Assembly: GCA_934277845.1 (NCBI GenBank)
Contig: CAKQVV010000010.1
Coordinates: forward strand, 1 to 26,961
Reading direction: 5' to 3'
Source of the DNA: an uncultured Clostridia bacterium
Lineage (GTDB): Bacteria > Bacillota > Clostridia > Christensenellales > Pumilibacteraceae
Length of the DNA: 26,961 nt
Shown here: piece by piece, positions 13,091 to 21,038 of the stretch
Numbering within the stretch: position 1 is the first letter of the stretch
Layout: every line of letters starts with the position of its first letter
Notes under the pieces: model-generated
Told to the model about the DNA's origin: nothing
Seen by the model: only the letters and a program-made list of their open reading frames with translations
Database searches by the model: none
Translations under genes and position numbers: made by a program

Positions 13091-15109
13091 TTAAGGTAAA
13101 TAGATTTTGAAAACGTCCGGAATATTGCCCGCTTCGTCGGTTATCGGCGGCGTACCTACTTTGGAAACGTTAAACGCGCGTTCGGTATAGTTTCCCCACC
13201 ACTCTTCCGTGACGATAACGTATTCGGTCGTGACGTTGCCGGGGCGGGCGGCTTCCGGGTTTCTTCCGCCGTTCACCCAGCCCTCGGGGCGGTACTGCCA
13301 GCCGCTCGCGATATAAATCACCGAGCCGACGGGCAAGTCCGCTTTCGTAAACTTTGCGGTGGCGAAATAATTGCCCGAAATGCCACTCGAACCGATTATT
13401 TCATAATAGTTTGCGTCCGCGCTCGACGAGTAATAATATCCCTGCGTAAACGTAAGCGGCTTTTGCGTTTTGCCGACTATGCTCGACTCGTCCGCAGGCG
13501 CGTAAGCCGATTTCGTGATGGCATAAGGCGACGCGATCGCGTTGATCGCGCTCTCTTTCGCGATCCCGATATTCGTCGGCGTCAAGCCGCCCGGAGCGTA
13601 AGTAATATCGGAAATATCGATGCCGGTGATCGTGCGGACGAACGTAAGCGCGGCGATATATCTTCCCAAGCCGTAGGTAAGGTGATCCGCGCCGTCGCGG
13701 GTAAGGTTGTCGCCGACAGATGAAGTGCGCGCATTCTGCACCGCCGTGCCGGATGGAATAATCGCAACGAAATTCTTATTCGGCTCGATCTGCGTTTTTA
13801 CCGAATTGACGATACTCTCGTACATGGTCTGCTGGTCGTTGCCGTAATTCGGAAAGCCGTAGTTCGGACTGCTCGACGCATACGCCCAGGTCATATTGAA
13901 CGCGAACCTGACATGCGGGTTGGTCGCCTTTTCCTTTATGTAAGTAATAAGCGAGTTGATATTGCCGTAAGTCCCCGGAATTCCGCTCTCACGGCTGCCC
14001 TGTTGCAGAATAATGAAGTCCCAGTCCTTGAATTTGATCCCTTCTTCCATGGTGGTGAGCGGCACGCCCGAGTCGACGCTCGTGGGGTAATTGAGATTGC
14101 CGCTCTCGTCGAAATAGCGGAAAATATAACAGCGCGGGTTGGTATTCAGAAAGTCAAGGTGCTGATTGATCGTGCAACCGGGATAATACAACGTGGCGAT
14201 CTCGATATTGCCGATGCTCAAAGATTTCGCGACGTTGTGCGAAAGGTCTATCGTGTCGTCCGAATAACTGTTGCCGATGAACAGCGCGCTTATTTTATTC
14301 TTGTCGGTTACTACGTTTACCATAATTTTTCTCTCCGGGCCTTCTTCGAGTTTGATTTTAACGGTTACTTCATATTTTTTCAGTTCCTTTCCGAAGTCGT
14401 CCGGGACAATCACTTCATACTCGGACTTTCCGAGCGTATATTCAGTGCCGTCGACGAACGTTACCGACACGCTCGCGTCGTCGCAGTCGTAGTCGCGAAG
14501 GTAATAACTCTCCGTGGGAAAACCGTCATAATCGATTGCAGAGTAAGGTTTCAGCCGCACCACCGCGTCGTACTCGGCGTCGCGTCTGACCGTGCCGCCG
14601 GTTTCGGTAATTATTTCTTCGCCGCCGCGTTCGCGCCAGCCTTTAAGTTCCGTCGCCTCGCCGTCGACAAACCCGTCGGGAAACATAAACTCGCTGCCGT
14701 ATTCGAGTTTCTGCGTGTCTCCGATCTTCTCGCCCATGTAGTAGAAACTGATCTTGTACGAGTTTATCGAGTAATACGCCGTGAGCGTAATATCTCCCGT
14801 TACCTTGCGTTCGGAAACATAGTTCCAGTTGACTATCGTGCCGTCGGGACGTTGCCAGCCCTCGAAAGTATGTCCTTCTTTTTGGTAGTCGGCGGTCGGA
14901 TCCCCGATCATATCGCCCGGGCTCAGCGTTTGCGTTTCCACCGTTTCGCCGTCCGCGACGAACGTGACGGTATATGTCGTTTTGCCGCCGCCCGATCCGT
15001 TCCCGCCGCCGTTGTCGGGATTGTCGGGCAACGTTGTTTCGCCGCAACCGCACAGTGCAAACGCCGCCATTGCAAGCACAAGTGCCGCCGCGTATAATAA
15101 TTTTTTCAC
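13091..15109 (-). CDS. Exported lipoprotein with Listeria-Bacteroides repeat and DUF4886/SGNH-like hydrolase domain
   Basis: A 672-aa surface protein. The signal peptide MKKLLYAAALVLAMAAFALC leads to a lipobox LCGC with Cys22 as the lipidated residue, followed by a Gly/Asn/Ser linker. Residues about 45-110 (VTFVADGETVET, GHTFEGWQRPDG, DITLTAYYS) form an InlB B-type repeat, and a diverged second one follows to about 190. From about 285, ISALFIGNSYSDD with the nucleophile-type Ser, YYPGCTINQHL, DFIILQQGSRESG and DGADHLTYG (Asp-x-x-His) match the DUF4886 esterase-like fold. The last ~110 residues are a separate aromatic-rich domain. The start is GTG, with GGAGG eight nt upstream. The substrate is unknown, perhaps an acylated glycan. 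Confidence 0.85.
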   Translation of the reverse strand: MKKLLYAAALVLAMAAFALCGCGETTLPDNPDNGGGNGSGGGKTTYTVTFVADGETVETQTLSPGDMIGDPTADYQKEGHTFEGWQRPDGTIVNWNYVSERKVTGDITLTAYYSINSYKISFYYMGEKIGDTQKLEYGSEFMFPDGFVDGEATELKGWRERGGEEIITETGGTVRRDAEYDAVVRLKPYSAIDYDGFPTESYYLRDYDCDDASVSVTFVDGTEYTLGKSEYEVIVPDDFGKELKKYEVTVKIKLEEGPERKIMVNVVTDKNKISALFIGNSYSDDTIDLSHNVAKSLSIGNIEIATLYYPGCTINQHLDFLNTNPRCYIFRYFDESGNLNYPTSVDSGVPLTTMEEGIKFKDWDFIILQQGSRESGIPGTYGNINSLITYIKEKATNPHVRFAFNMTWAYASSSPNYGFPNYGNDQQTMYESIVNSVKTQIEPNKNFVAIIPSGTAVQNARTSSVGDNLTRDGADHLTYGLGRYIAALTFVRTITGIDISDITYAPGGLTPTNIGIAKESAINAIASPYAITKSAYAPADESSIVGKTQKPLTFTQGYYYSSSADANYYEIIGSSGISGNYFATAKFTKADLPVGSVIYIASGWQYRPEGWVNGGRNPEAARPGNVTTEYVIVTEEWWGNYTERAFNVSKVGTPPITDEAGNIPDVFKIYLP

Positions 15110-15123
15110 CTGTCTTTCCTCCG

Positions 15124-15182
15124 AAAAAAATAAGAGTTACGCACGCCGCACGGGATACTCCGCACGACAAGCGCAACTCCTT
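15124..15182 (-). terminator. Intrinsic terminator of the flotillin operon, directly before the lipoprotein RBS
   Basis: On the minus strand AAGGAGTTGCGC pairs with GTGCGTAACTCTT (one bulge, one G.U), followed by a run of seven T. It lies about 80 nt past the flotillin stop and 15 nt before the lipoprotein start. It could therefore attenuate read-through into the lipoprotein gene. I found no clear promoter between them. Confidence 0.75.
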
Positions 15183-15264
15183 AATAACGTTTTGGTTCCT
15201 GCGAAAACGCATAAACCGCGCTCCCGCTATGAAATTTGCACCGGCGTTCTGCCGAGGCTTGTTT

Positions 15265-16758
15265 TTACTTGCCTTTCTTTGCCGCGGTCTTTACGGGCTT
15301 GACCTCTTCGGGCCCGACTTCCGCGTCAGCCGCGACTTTCGCGGGTTTTACGACCGCATTACTCCCGGTCTTGGTCTGTTCTACCTTGCCGAGATAATCG
15401 GGAAGTTCCATGCCCACCGAGCGGAAAAGTTCGTTCATGGGCGGCACGGACTTGTAAAGTCCCGAAATGAAGTTCGCGGTCGAGCCCGGCTTGTCGCCGC
15501 TTGCGCCGCCGTCCCACACGGTGACTTTGTCGATCTTGATGTTCTTGATCGCGTCGACCTGAATACGCGTGAGTTCTTCCAGTTTGTCGGCGATCATCAT
15601 CTTGACCGCGCTGTCCGCCGCGCCGCTTGCCTTTACTAGGCTGTCAAAGCCCTGCGCCTGACGGGACAGTAATTCGTAAAGACCGCGTGCTTCCGCTTCC
15701 TTGACCGCGTAAATCGCGTCCGCTTCGCCGCGCGCCTTTCTTCTCGCCTGCTCCGCCTGCGCCTCCGCTTCGAGTTCGAGACGCTGTTTTTCGATTTCCG
15801 CTTTGACGATAACGTCCGCTTCGAGCGTGCTCTGTTCGCGTTTGGCACGCACTTCTTCGGCTTCGCGCTGCGCTTCGTACGCTTCTTTCAAAGCGTTTGC
15901 CTGAGCGATCTTCTCGGCGGCGGTTGCGCGGCGTTCCGCGTCTGCCTCCGCTTCGCGAAGATCCGCGTTTGCCTGAGCGATCTTCGCTTTCGCGAGGTTT
16001 TCGCCCTCGACCGCCGCGGAGTTCGCCTTTGCGACGTTTATTCGCTGATCCATAATAGCGTTCGCTTCGCCTATCGCGCCGTCGCGGTCGCGCTCGGCAA
16101 CCGACTTCTTCGCGTCGTTGATTGCCTTGCTTGCAGCCTCTTTACCGAGGGCTTCGATGTAGCCCGATTCGTCGCGGATATCGGTTACGTTGACGTTGAT
16201 GAGTTTAAGTCCGATCTTTTTCAGTTCGGTTTCGACGTTTCTCGAAACTTCGTCGAGAAACTTGTCGCGGTTGGTGTTGATTTCTTCGATGTCCATCAGC
16301 GCGACGACAAGTCGAAGTTGTCCTAAAATTATGTCGCTCGCAAGGTCCTGAATGTCGGTCATTCTCAGTCCGCGAAGGCGCTCGGCGGCGTTCTGCATGA
16401 TACCCGGCTCGGTGGAAATACCGACCGTGAAGCGAGAGGGCACGTCCACGCGGATGTTCTGGTGCGACAGCGCGTTTTTAAGATCGACGTTCAGCGATAT
16501 GGGCGTAAGGTCGAGAAAACTGTACGCCTGAAAGAACGGCCAGATAAACTGTGCGCCGCCGTGAATACACTTACTCGACGCCTGCGGCGCGCCGCCCTTG
16601 GTGCGTCTTAACTTTCCGTAAATGACCATCACCTTGTCGGACGGGCATTTTTTATAACGGCTGATGAAGATCATCAGCATGATGATAAGCAGTACAACTA
16701 CCACGACGATAACCGCGATAAGTCCCGTTACCCAACCTTCCGCTGCAAACAGATTCAT
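15265..16758 (-). CDS. floT: Flotillin-like SPFH-domain membrane scaffold protein
   Basis: A 497-aa bacterial flotillin that organises functional membrane microdomains. One N-terminal membrane segment lies at about 13-34 (GLIAVIVVVVVLLIIMLMIF), followed by the SPFH/band 7 domain. A long Ala/Glu/Lys-rich coiled coil (about 190-350, KAKIAQANADLREAEADAE and similar) follows. The C-terminal tail includes IDKVTVWDGG, GSTANFISGLYKS and a basic end, as in B. subtilis FloT/YuaG. GGAGG precedes the ATG. It is the last gene of the nfeD-like, 91-aa, floT set. Confidence 0.92.
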   Translation of the reverse strand: MNLFAAEGWVTGLIAVIVVVVVLLIIMLMIFISRYKKCPSDKVMVIYGKLRRTKGGAPQASSKCIHGGAQFIWPFFQAYSFLDLTPISLNVDLKNALSHQNIRVDVPSRFTVGISTEPGIMQNAAERLRGLRMTDIQDLASDIILGQLRLVVALMDIEEINTNRDKFLDEVSRNVETELKKIGLKLINVNVTDIRDESGYIEALGKEAASKAINDAKKSVAERDRDGAIGEANAIMDQRINVAKANSAAVEGENLAKAKIAQANADLREAEADAERRATAAEKIAQANALKEAYEAQREAEEVRAKREQSTLEADVIVKAEIEKQRLELEAEAQAEQARRKARGEADAIYAVKEAEARGLYELLSRQAQGFDSLVKASGAADSAVKMMIADKLEELTRIQVDAIKNIKIDKVTVWDGGASGDKPGSTANFISGLYKSVPPMNELFRSVGMELPDYLGKVEQTKTGSNAVVKPAKVAADAEVGPEEVKPVKTAAKKGK

Positions 16759-16786
16759 ATAATATCCTCCGGATAATTTTTTTCGA

Positions 16787-17062
16787 TTACCATTGCCCCG
16801 TAAAAATTTTAATCAGCATAATTATTATAAACGGCGTCGCGATCACCGCCAACGTTATCTGCACCCATTCCCACGCTTCGGTAGGTCCCGACAGAATATA
16901 CCCCCTTTCGCTCAACGGCTTATCATAGTCGTTATCTTCGATAACGTCGTGATTGATGTCTGTTTCGTCGGAGTTCGTTACGTCGTGATTCGGGTTGTTT
17001 TCGCCGACGTTTATTACGTCGCGGTTCGCGTTTTTCTTGTCGGTGCTTTTCTTCCCTTCCAT
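16787..17062 (-). CDS. Small membrane protein with three 12-residue repeats, flotillin operon
   Basis: A 91-aa protein of unknown family. After a Lys-rich start, residues about 14-49 hold three tandem 12-residue units beginning NRDVIN, NHDVTN and NHDVIE, acidic and asparagine-rich. One hydrophobic helix (about 66-88, VQITLAVIATPFIIIMLIKI) sits near the C-terminus. GGAG lies about 11 nt before the ATG, within the end of the NfeD-like gene. The 7-nt and 28-nt gaps to its neighbours mark it as part of the operon. It likely acts at the membrane with flotillin; no function can be assigned. Confidence 0.8.
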   Translation of the reverse strand: MEGKKSTDKKNANRDVINVGENNPNHDVTNSDETDINHDVIEDNDYDKPLSERGYILSGPTEAWEWVQITLAVIATPFIIIMLIKIFTGQW

Positions 17063-17069
17063 TGCTTGT

Positions 17070-17753
17070 TTACTCCGTTTCCTCGTCGGCGGTATTTACC
17101 GCCGTCATGGGTTCGACCAGCACGAGTTGTTCGGAAAGCACCGACTTTATCACACATCGGCTGCCCGTCGGAAGAGGCTCGTCGTTGTCGGTGACGGCGG
17201 CGCACTCGGTGAGCGCGTCCTGCACGATCACGTTAATTTTGCCGCTGCCGGCGCGTTTTGCGGGGATCGTGAGATAAACCTCGGCGGGTTTACCCACGGC
17301 ATATCCCATTTTACGATTGCCGTCGGACTGGAACTTCAATATCGCTTTCATGAGGTAAGCGACGCCTACTGCCGCCGCGCAACCCGCGACTATGCCGATG
17401 AGTAACGCTCCCCACCATGGCAGGAAAAACGCCATTGTATAGGTGATCCAGCCGCCGACCGCAAAGAACGCCACCACAGTGCGAAACGAAACGATCCTCA
17501 GTCCGCCCGCATCCGCGATGCCGTCGTTATTGAAGGCGTCGTCCGCGCTACCGGTGATCCCGCAATCGAGATCGCCGCAACCGTCGATATCCGACGTGTC
17601 GCCGTCGAAACCGCCGTCGCTGCCGAATCCTATCAGCATCATTACGAGTTGAATAACAAGGATAATCGACGCCGCGGCCGCCAGAATGAACGCCGCCTGA
17701 TGAATAGCGGTCAGTCCGTCCCACCAATTGCTTATTCCGGAACAAAAAATCAT
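17070..17753 (-). CDS. NfeD-like membrane protein (YuaF type), flotillin partner
   Basis: A 227-aa protein. It has an N-terminal hydrophobic helix (about 17-42), an Asp/Gly-rich loop (about 43-75), and two further helices (about 83-133, VVAFFAVGGWITYTMAFFLP and GALLIGIVAGCAAAVGVAYL). A C-terminal soluble part has the NfeD OB-fold pattern: VGKPAEVYLTIPAKRAGSGK, VIVQDALTECAAVT and GSRCVIKSVLSEQLVLVEPM. This is the YuaF type found next to floT in B. subtilis. GGAGGT precedes the ATG, and the operon promoter is at 17829-17857. There is no serine-protease domain. Confidence 0.88.
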   Translation of the reverse strand: MIFCSGISNWWDGLTAIHQAAFILAAAASIILVIQLVMMLIGFGSDGGFDGDTSDIDGCGDLDCGITGSADDAFNNDGIADAGGLRIVSFRTVVAFFAVGGWITYTMAFFLPWWGALLIGIVAGCAAAVGVAYLMKAILKFQSDGNRKMGYAVGKPAEVYLTIPAKRAGSGKINVIVQDALTECAAVTDNDEPLPTGSRCVIKSVLSEQLVLVEPMTAVNTADEETE

Positions 17754-17828
17754 TTTTACCTCCGTTACAGTTCGGGTTTTAGAGAACTTTTTGCGCCGGA
17801 AAAAGTCCCGCGCACCTCTTACTTTATA

Positions 17829-17857
17829 AGTATAGCACGAAACATCGCAAAATTCAA
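17829..17857 (-). promoter_or_regulatory. Sigma-A-type promoter of the flotillin operon
   Basis: Minus-strand TTGAAT (17852-17857), a 17-nt spacer and TATACT (17829-17834) lie about 75 nt before the NfeD-like ATG. This differs from B. subtilis, where the equivalent operon is driven by SigW. Confidence 0.75.
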
Positions 17858-17898
17858 TATAAAAATAATAAATTATCGATTAAAATAAGATTAGATTT

Positions 17899-18801
17899 TC
17901 AGCCGATAACGCAATCTATGCCTTCATTCTCGTAAACGGCTGCATAATTCCGCATTTCGCCCGGCGTTTGCTTGCGCTCGTCGGCGAATACGTATGTCTT
18001 GCCGAGCGCGGAATATTTAGCCGCCGCATAAGAATTAAACGGCAAAAGTCTGACCGTGCCGTCAAAACATATATTCTTAAGAAAATCCGCGGCGGCGGCA
18101 AAGTCGCGTGCGCTGTCGTTTACTCCCGGTATAACGGGCGTTCTTATCTCCACGTCCGCGCCGCGCTCGACCAGAAACGCGAGGTTATCGAGAATAATTT
18201 TATTGTCCGCACCGGTAAAATCGCGATGTTTCGCTTCGTCCGTCATTTTCAAATCGTATAAAAACTTGTCGGTGACGGGCAGAAACCGTTCCAGAACTTC
18301 GCGCCGGGCGTAACCGCATGTATCGAGCATAAAAGAAACACCCTCGGCTTTGATAAATTTTGCGATTTCCAGCGAGAACTCGGGCTGAAACAGCGGCTCG
18401 CCGCCCGATATCGTCACTCCGCCGCCCGACCGATCGAAAAACGGACGATCGCTAAGCGCGGCTTTTACCGCCTCTTCCGCCGTTATCCGCTCGCCGTACA
18501 GTCTGAGCGCGGACGAGGGGCAAGCCCACACGCATTCTCCTCTTCCCGTGCATTTGCTCCTCATAAGCGTGTGTACGCCGTTTTTTATCTCGTGTACGCC
18601 GGACTTACATGCGACAACGCACCTGCCGCAAACCCGGCATTTCGCCTCGGCGAACGCAAGTACCGGCTTTATCGAAACGGTTTCCGGGTTGTGGCACCAC
18701 TTGCATCTCAGCGGACAGCCTTTCAGCGCGATAGTCGTGCGTATGCCGTCGCCGTCGTGAGTGCAAAACCGCCTTATTTCCGAAACCATGCCGCTAATCA
18801 T
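17899..18801 (-). CDS. Glycyl radical enzyme activating enzyme (radical SAM)
   Basis: A 300-aa activase that uses SAM and a [4Fe-4S] cluster to abstract hydrogen from the partner enzyme's glycine. The radical SAM motif is GCPLRCKWCHNPE (C-x3-C-x2-C). A following insert has two ferredoxin-type cysteine sets (CRVCGRCVVAC and CTGRGECVWAC). These are present in activases of dehydratase/lyase-type glycyl radical enzymes and absent from classical PflA. GGGAG six nt upstream supports ATG at 18801, which overlaps the end of the GRE gene by 8 nt, so translation is coupled. Its specificity follows that of the GRE next door. Confidence 0.93.
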   Translation of the reverse strand: MISGMVSEIRRFCTHDGDGIRTTIALKGCPLRCKWCHNPETVSIKPVLAFAEAKCRVCGRCVVACKSGVHEIKNGVHTLMRSKCTGRGECVWACPSSALRLYGERITAEEAVKAALSDRPFFDRSGGGVTISGGEPLFQPEFSLEIAKFIKAEGVSFMLDTCGYARREVLERFLPVTDKFLYDLKMTDEAKHRDFTGADNKIILDNLAFLVERGADVEIRTPVIPGVNDSARDFAAAADFLKNICFDGTVRLLPFNSYAAAKYSALGKTYVFADERKQTPGEMRNYAAVYENEGIDCVIG

Positions 18802-20956
18802 TGTCGCTCCCCGCCGCCGCTATAAACGCGTCCTGTTGCTCGTGCGGAAGATCGACGAAGTACGCGTTCCAGCCGCACACGCGCACCTGCAACGTGGAAT
18901 ACTTTTCCGGATTTTTCTGCGCTTTTTTCAGTTCGTCGGCGGAAAACACGTTGAAATGCACGGCAAAACCGCCGAGATCGAAGTACGTCCGTATAAGCAC
19001 GGCGAACGCTTTAAGTCCGTCGTCGCCCGCAATCGCCGACGGATGCAGTATCACGTCGAGTACGCCGCCGTTGGGCGCAAGCGCGGGATCGGCTTTCGCC
19101 GCCGACAAAATCAGCGCGGTAACTCCCGCTTTGTCCCTGCCTGTCGACGCGCACGAGTTTTTGGAAATCGGCTCGCCTTTTCTTCTGCCGTCGGCGGAAG
19201 CGGCGGTACCTTTCCCCAGCCAGAAACAATTGTCTATCGAAAACGTGCCCATACGGAAATACCCGCCCCTGCCGTTTCTTTTGCCCTTGAACAGTCCGCC
19301 GATATAGTCGTACAGATCGGTATACAGCGCGTCCGCCGCCTTGTTGTCGTTGCCGTAAGAGTCGGATTGCATTGCCTTTAACCGCAACTCGTCCGCTCCC
19401 TGCCAGTCGTTGCGGAGAATTTCCGACAACTCGTCCGGTCCTGCGTACTTTGCGTTAAATACCAGCCATTTTATTGCCATAAGGCTGTCTACGGCTGTTG
19501 CGAGCCCAGTGACGTTTATGCCCGAATTGTTGTATTTCGCGCCGCCATGATATGCGTCCTCGCCTTTTTCCAAACATTCGCCGAAAGTTGCGGAAATGAG
19601 AGGCGCGCTCGTCACCAGATCGTAATGTTTTTCGTAAGCGACAGTAAGTTCCATGGCTTTTTCCGCCGCATAGCGAATACGCATCTTCACCGCGGCGTAA
19701 AACTCGTCGAAGTCGCGGTAACGCTTCGGATATTCCAGATCGTCCGCTCTCTCGCCGAACATAAGATCGGTGCCTCGCCCCAGCGCGATTTCGACGCTTT
19801 TTGGGATATTGACCAGCCCGCAACACGACGAGGGCATTTCCTTGCCGTAGGCGGCGGGTTCATAGCAGCCGATAACCGTATAGTCGCGCGCGTCGGCTTT
19901 ATTCTCCCGCATAGTGCCGTGCAGTCCCCTTATCACCGCGTCGTCGGAAATAAACAGAAAACTGCTGCTCCCGCCGCGTATTCCGTCCAGAATCAGGTCC
20001 ATAAGATCGCCAGGGAAGTCGCGCGTCACGCGGACGTGGATTTTCGGATCGTAAAGTCCCATTTTAAGGTAAACTCGCACCAGTTCGTAACTGAGCGGAT
20101 TGACGGCGGTCTTGCCCGACTTCGTCTGTCCGCCGATATAGAACGGCACGTTCGCCGTCGCGTGAAACGAAGCGAGCGCGCGGTAAAACCCGGCGATGAC
20201 TTCGGCGTAGTCTTCTTTCGTCGCGCGTCCCTCTTTAATATCCGCTTTGTAATACGGATACAGTTCGTCAAGTCCGCCCAGCGATCGCACGAAACAACTC
20301 TCCGCATACTGCACCGCTACGTAATAAAGCAATATCAATTGAAGCGACTCGTGAAAAGTCCTCGGCGGCTCGCCCGAAACGCGGGTAAGCCGTTTCTCGA
20401 GTTCGCCGTCGCCGTTCATTTCCGCAAGCGCGGCAAATCGTCGCACAAACTTGCGAAATGCGGTCAGCGTAGTTATACACGCGTCATAAAACCCGATCTT
20501 TTCCCCCGCCGCCTCTTTTTCGTCGGCTTTTCCGCCGTCGGAACAAATTTTCTTGTACTTTTCCGCACGCCCGATAAGTCCGTTCACACCAAGCGACAAC
20601 AGCGCGCGAAAATCGGGCATCGAGTGTCCGAAATCCGGTCCGCCGATAAAATCGCACAGGCGAAGGTGTTTTTCGCGGACAGCGAACTCGTCGGAACACA
20701 GATCCTTATCGAGTTTTTGGGATACGTCCGCCCACCGGATATCCTCCGTCGCTTTGGTAAAATCGGCTTTATACGCAAAGTCGTCGCCGCCGCATAAGGT
20801 TATATCTGCGTTTTCGAGCGAGTACGCGATAAGCCGCGCACGCCGCCCGACTGCAGATTCCCCGTTGTACTTTTCGTTCAGTCCGAACAGTTTCCGTCTT
20901 AGTTCTTCCGCGCTCATACCGCCGCGAACGCACTTTTTATCCGCTTTTTCGTTCAT
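18794..20956 (-). CDS. Glycyl radical enzyme (PFL-like lyase/dehydratase class), substrate unknown
   Basis: A 720-aa anaerobic radical enzyme. The C-terminal radical site is RVCGWNAYF with Gly695. The thiyl-forming active-site motif is GCYEPAAYG with Cys364 and Glu366. This single Cys-x-Glu arrangement belongs to C-X bond-cleaving GREs (dehydratases, CutC, IslA and relatives), not the Cys-Cys of pyruvate formate-lyase. Characterised relatives mostly read GCVEP; Tyr replaces Val here. Other family signatures are GGPDFGHSMPDF, KYNNSGINVTGLATAVDSL, SADGRRKGEPIS and LPHEQQDAFI. RVSGY at the radical loop is RVCGW. Its length is shorter than the ~790-850 aa of many GREs. An AraC regulator lies upstream, the activase downstream. 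No microcompartment, transporter or downstream-metabolism gene is near, so the substrate cannot be inferred. Confidence 0.9.
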   Translation of the reverse strand: MNEKADKKCVRGGMSAEELRRKLFGLNEKYNGESAVGRRARLIAYSLENADITLCGGDDFAYKADFTKATEDIRWADVSQKLDKDLCSDEFAVREKHLRLCDFIGGPDFGHSMPDFRALLSLGVNGLIGRAEKYKKICSDGGKADEKEAAGEKIGFYDACITTLTAFRKFVRRFAALAEMNGDGELEKRLTRVSGEPPRTFHESLQLILLYYVAVQYAESCFVRSLGGLDELYPYYKADIKEGRATKEDYAEVIAGFYRALASFHATANVPFYIGGQTKSGKTAVNPLSYELVRVYLKMGLYDPKIHVRVTRDFPGDLMDLILDGIRGGSSSFLFISDDAVIRGLHGTMRENKADARDYTVIGCYEPAAYGKEMPSSCCGLVNIPKSVEIALGRGTDLMFGERADDLEYPKRYRDFDEFYAAVKMRIRYAAEKAMELTVAYEKHYDLVTSAPLISATFGECLEKGEDAYHGGAKYNNSGINVTGLATAVDSLMAIKWLVFNAKYAGPDELSEILRNDWQGADELRLKAMQSDSYGNDNKAADALYTDLYDYIGGLFKGKRNGRGGYFRMGTFSIDNCFWLGKGTAASADGRRKGEPISKNSCASTGRDKAGVTALILSAAKADPALAPNGGVLDVILHPSAIAGDDGLKAFAVLIRTYFDLGGFAVHFNVFSADELKKAQKNPEKYSTLQVRVCGWNAYFVDLPHEQQDAFIAAAGSDND

Positions 20957-20966
20957 AACCGACCTT

Positions 20967-21011
20967 ATTATAAAAAATACTTCTTTGCGTACATACTAGC
21001 ACACAAAGAAG
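20967..21011 (-). terminator. Hairpin with U-run and overlapping -10 box between the AraC regulator and the GRE
   Basis: In the minus-strand transcript CTTCTTTGTGTGC pairs with GTACGCAAAGAAG (13 bp, two G.U) around a 6-nt loop, followed by TATTTTTTAT. That is a good intrinsic terminator. TATAAT (20967-20972) overlaps the end of the U-run, about 10 nt before the GRE ATG. No good -35 is visible, as is common for activator-dependent promoters. AAGG precedes the ATG. Confidence 0.7.
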
Positions 21012-21038
21012 CGGAGCGCAATACAAATTTCGGTATTT

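Noticed and set aside
13913..15097. 394-codon plus-strand open frame
   Set aside because: Antisense to the signal-peptide and repeat-bearing lipoprotein; composition Arg/Val-rich with no motif or ribosome binding site.
15636..15961. Repetitive DNA inside floT as an independent repeat element
   Set aside because: It encodes the Ala/Glu-rich coiled coil typical of flotillins; the repetition is explained by the protein.
19547..20797. 416-codon plus-strand open frame
   Set aside because: Antisense to the glycyl radical enzyme, which has clear active-site and radical motifs.
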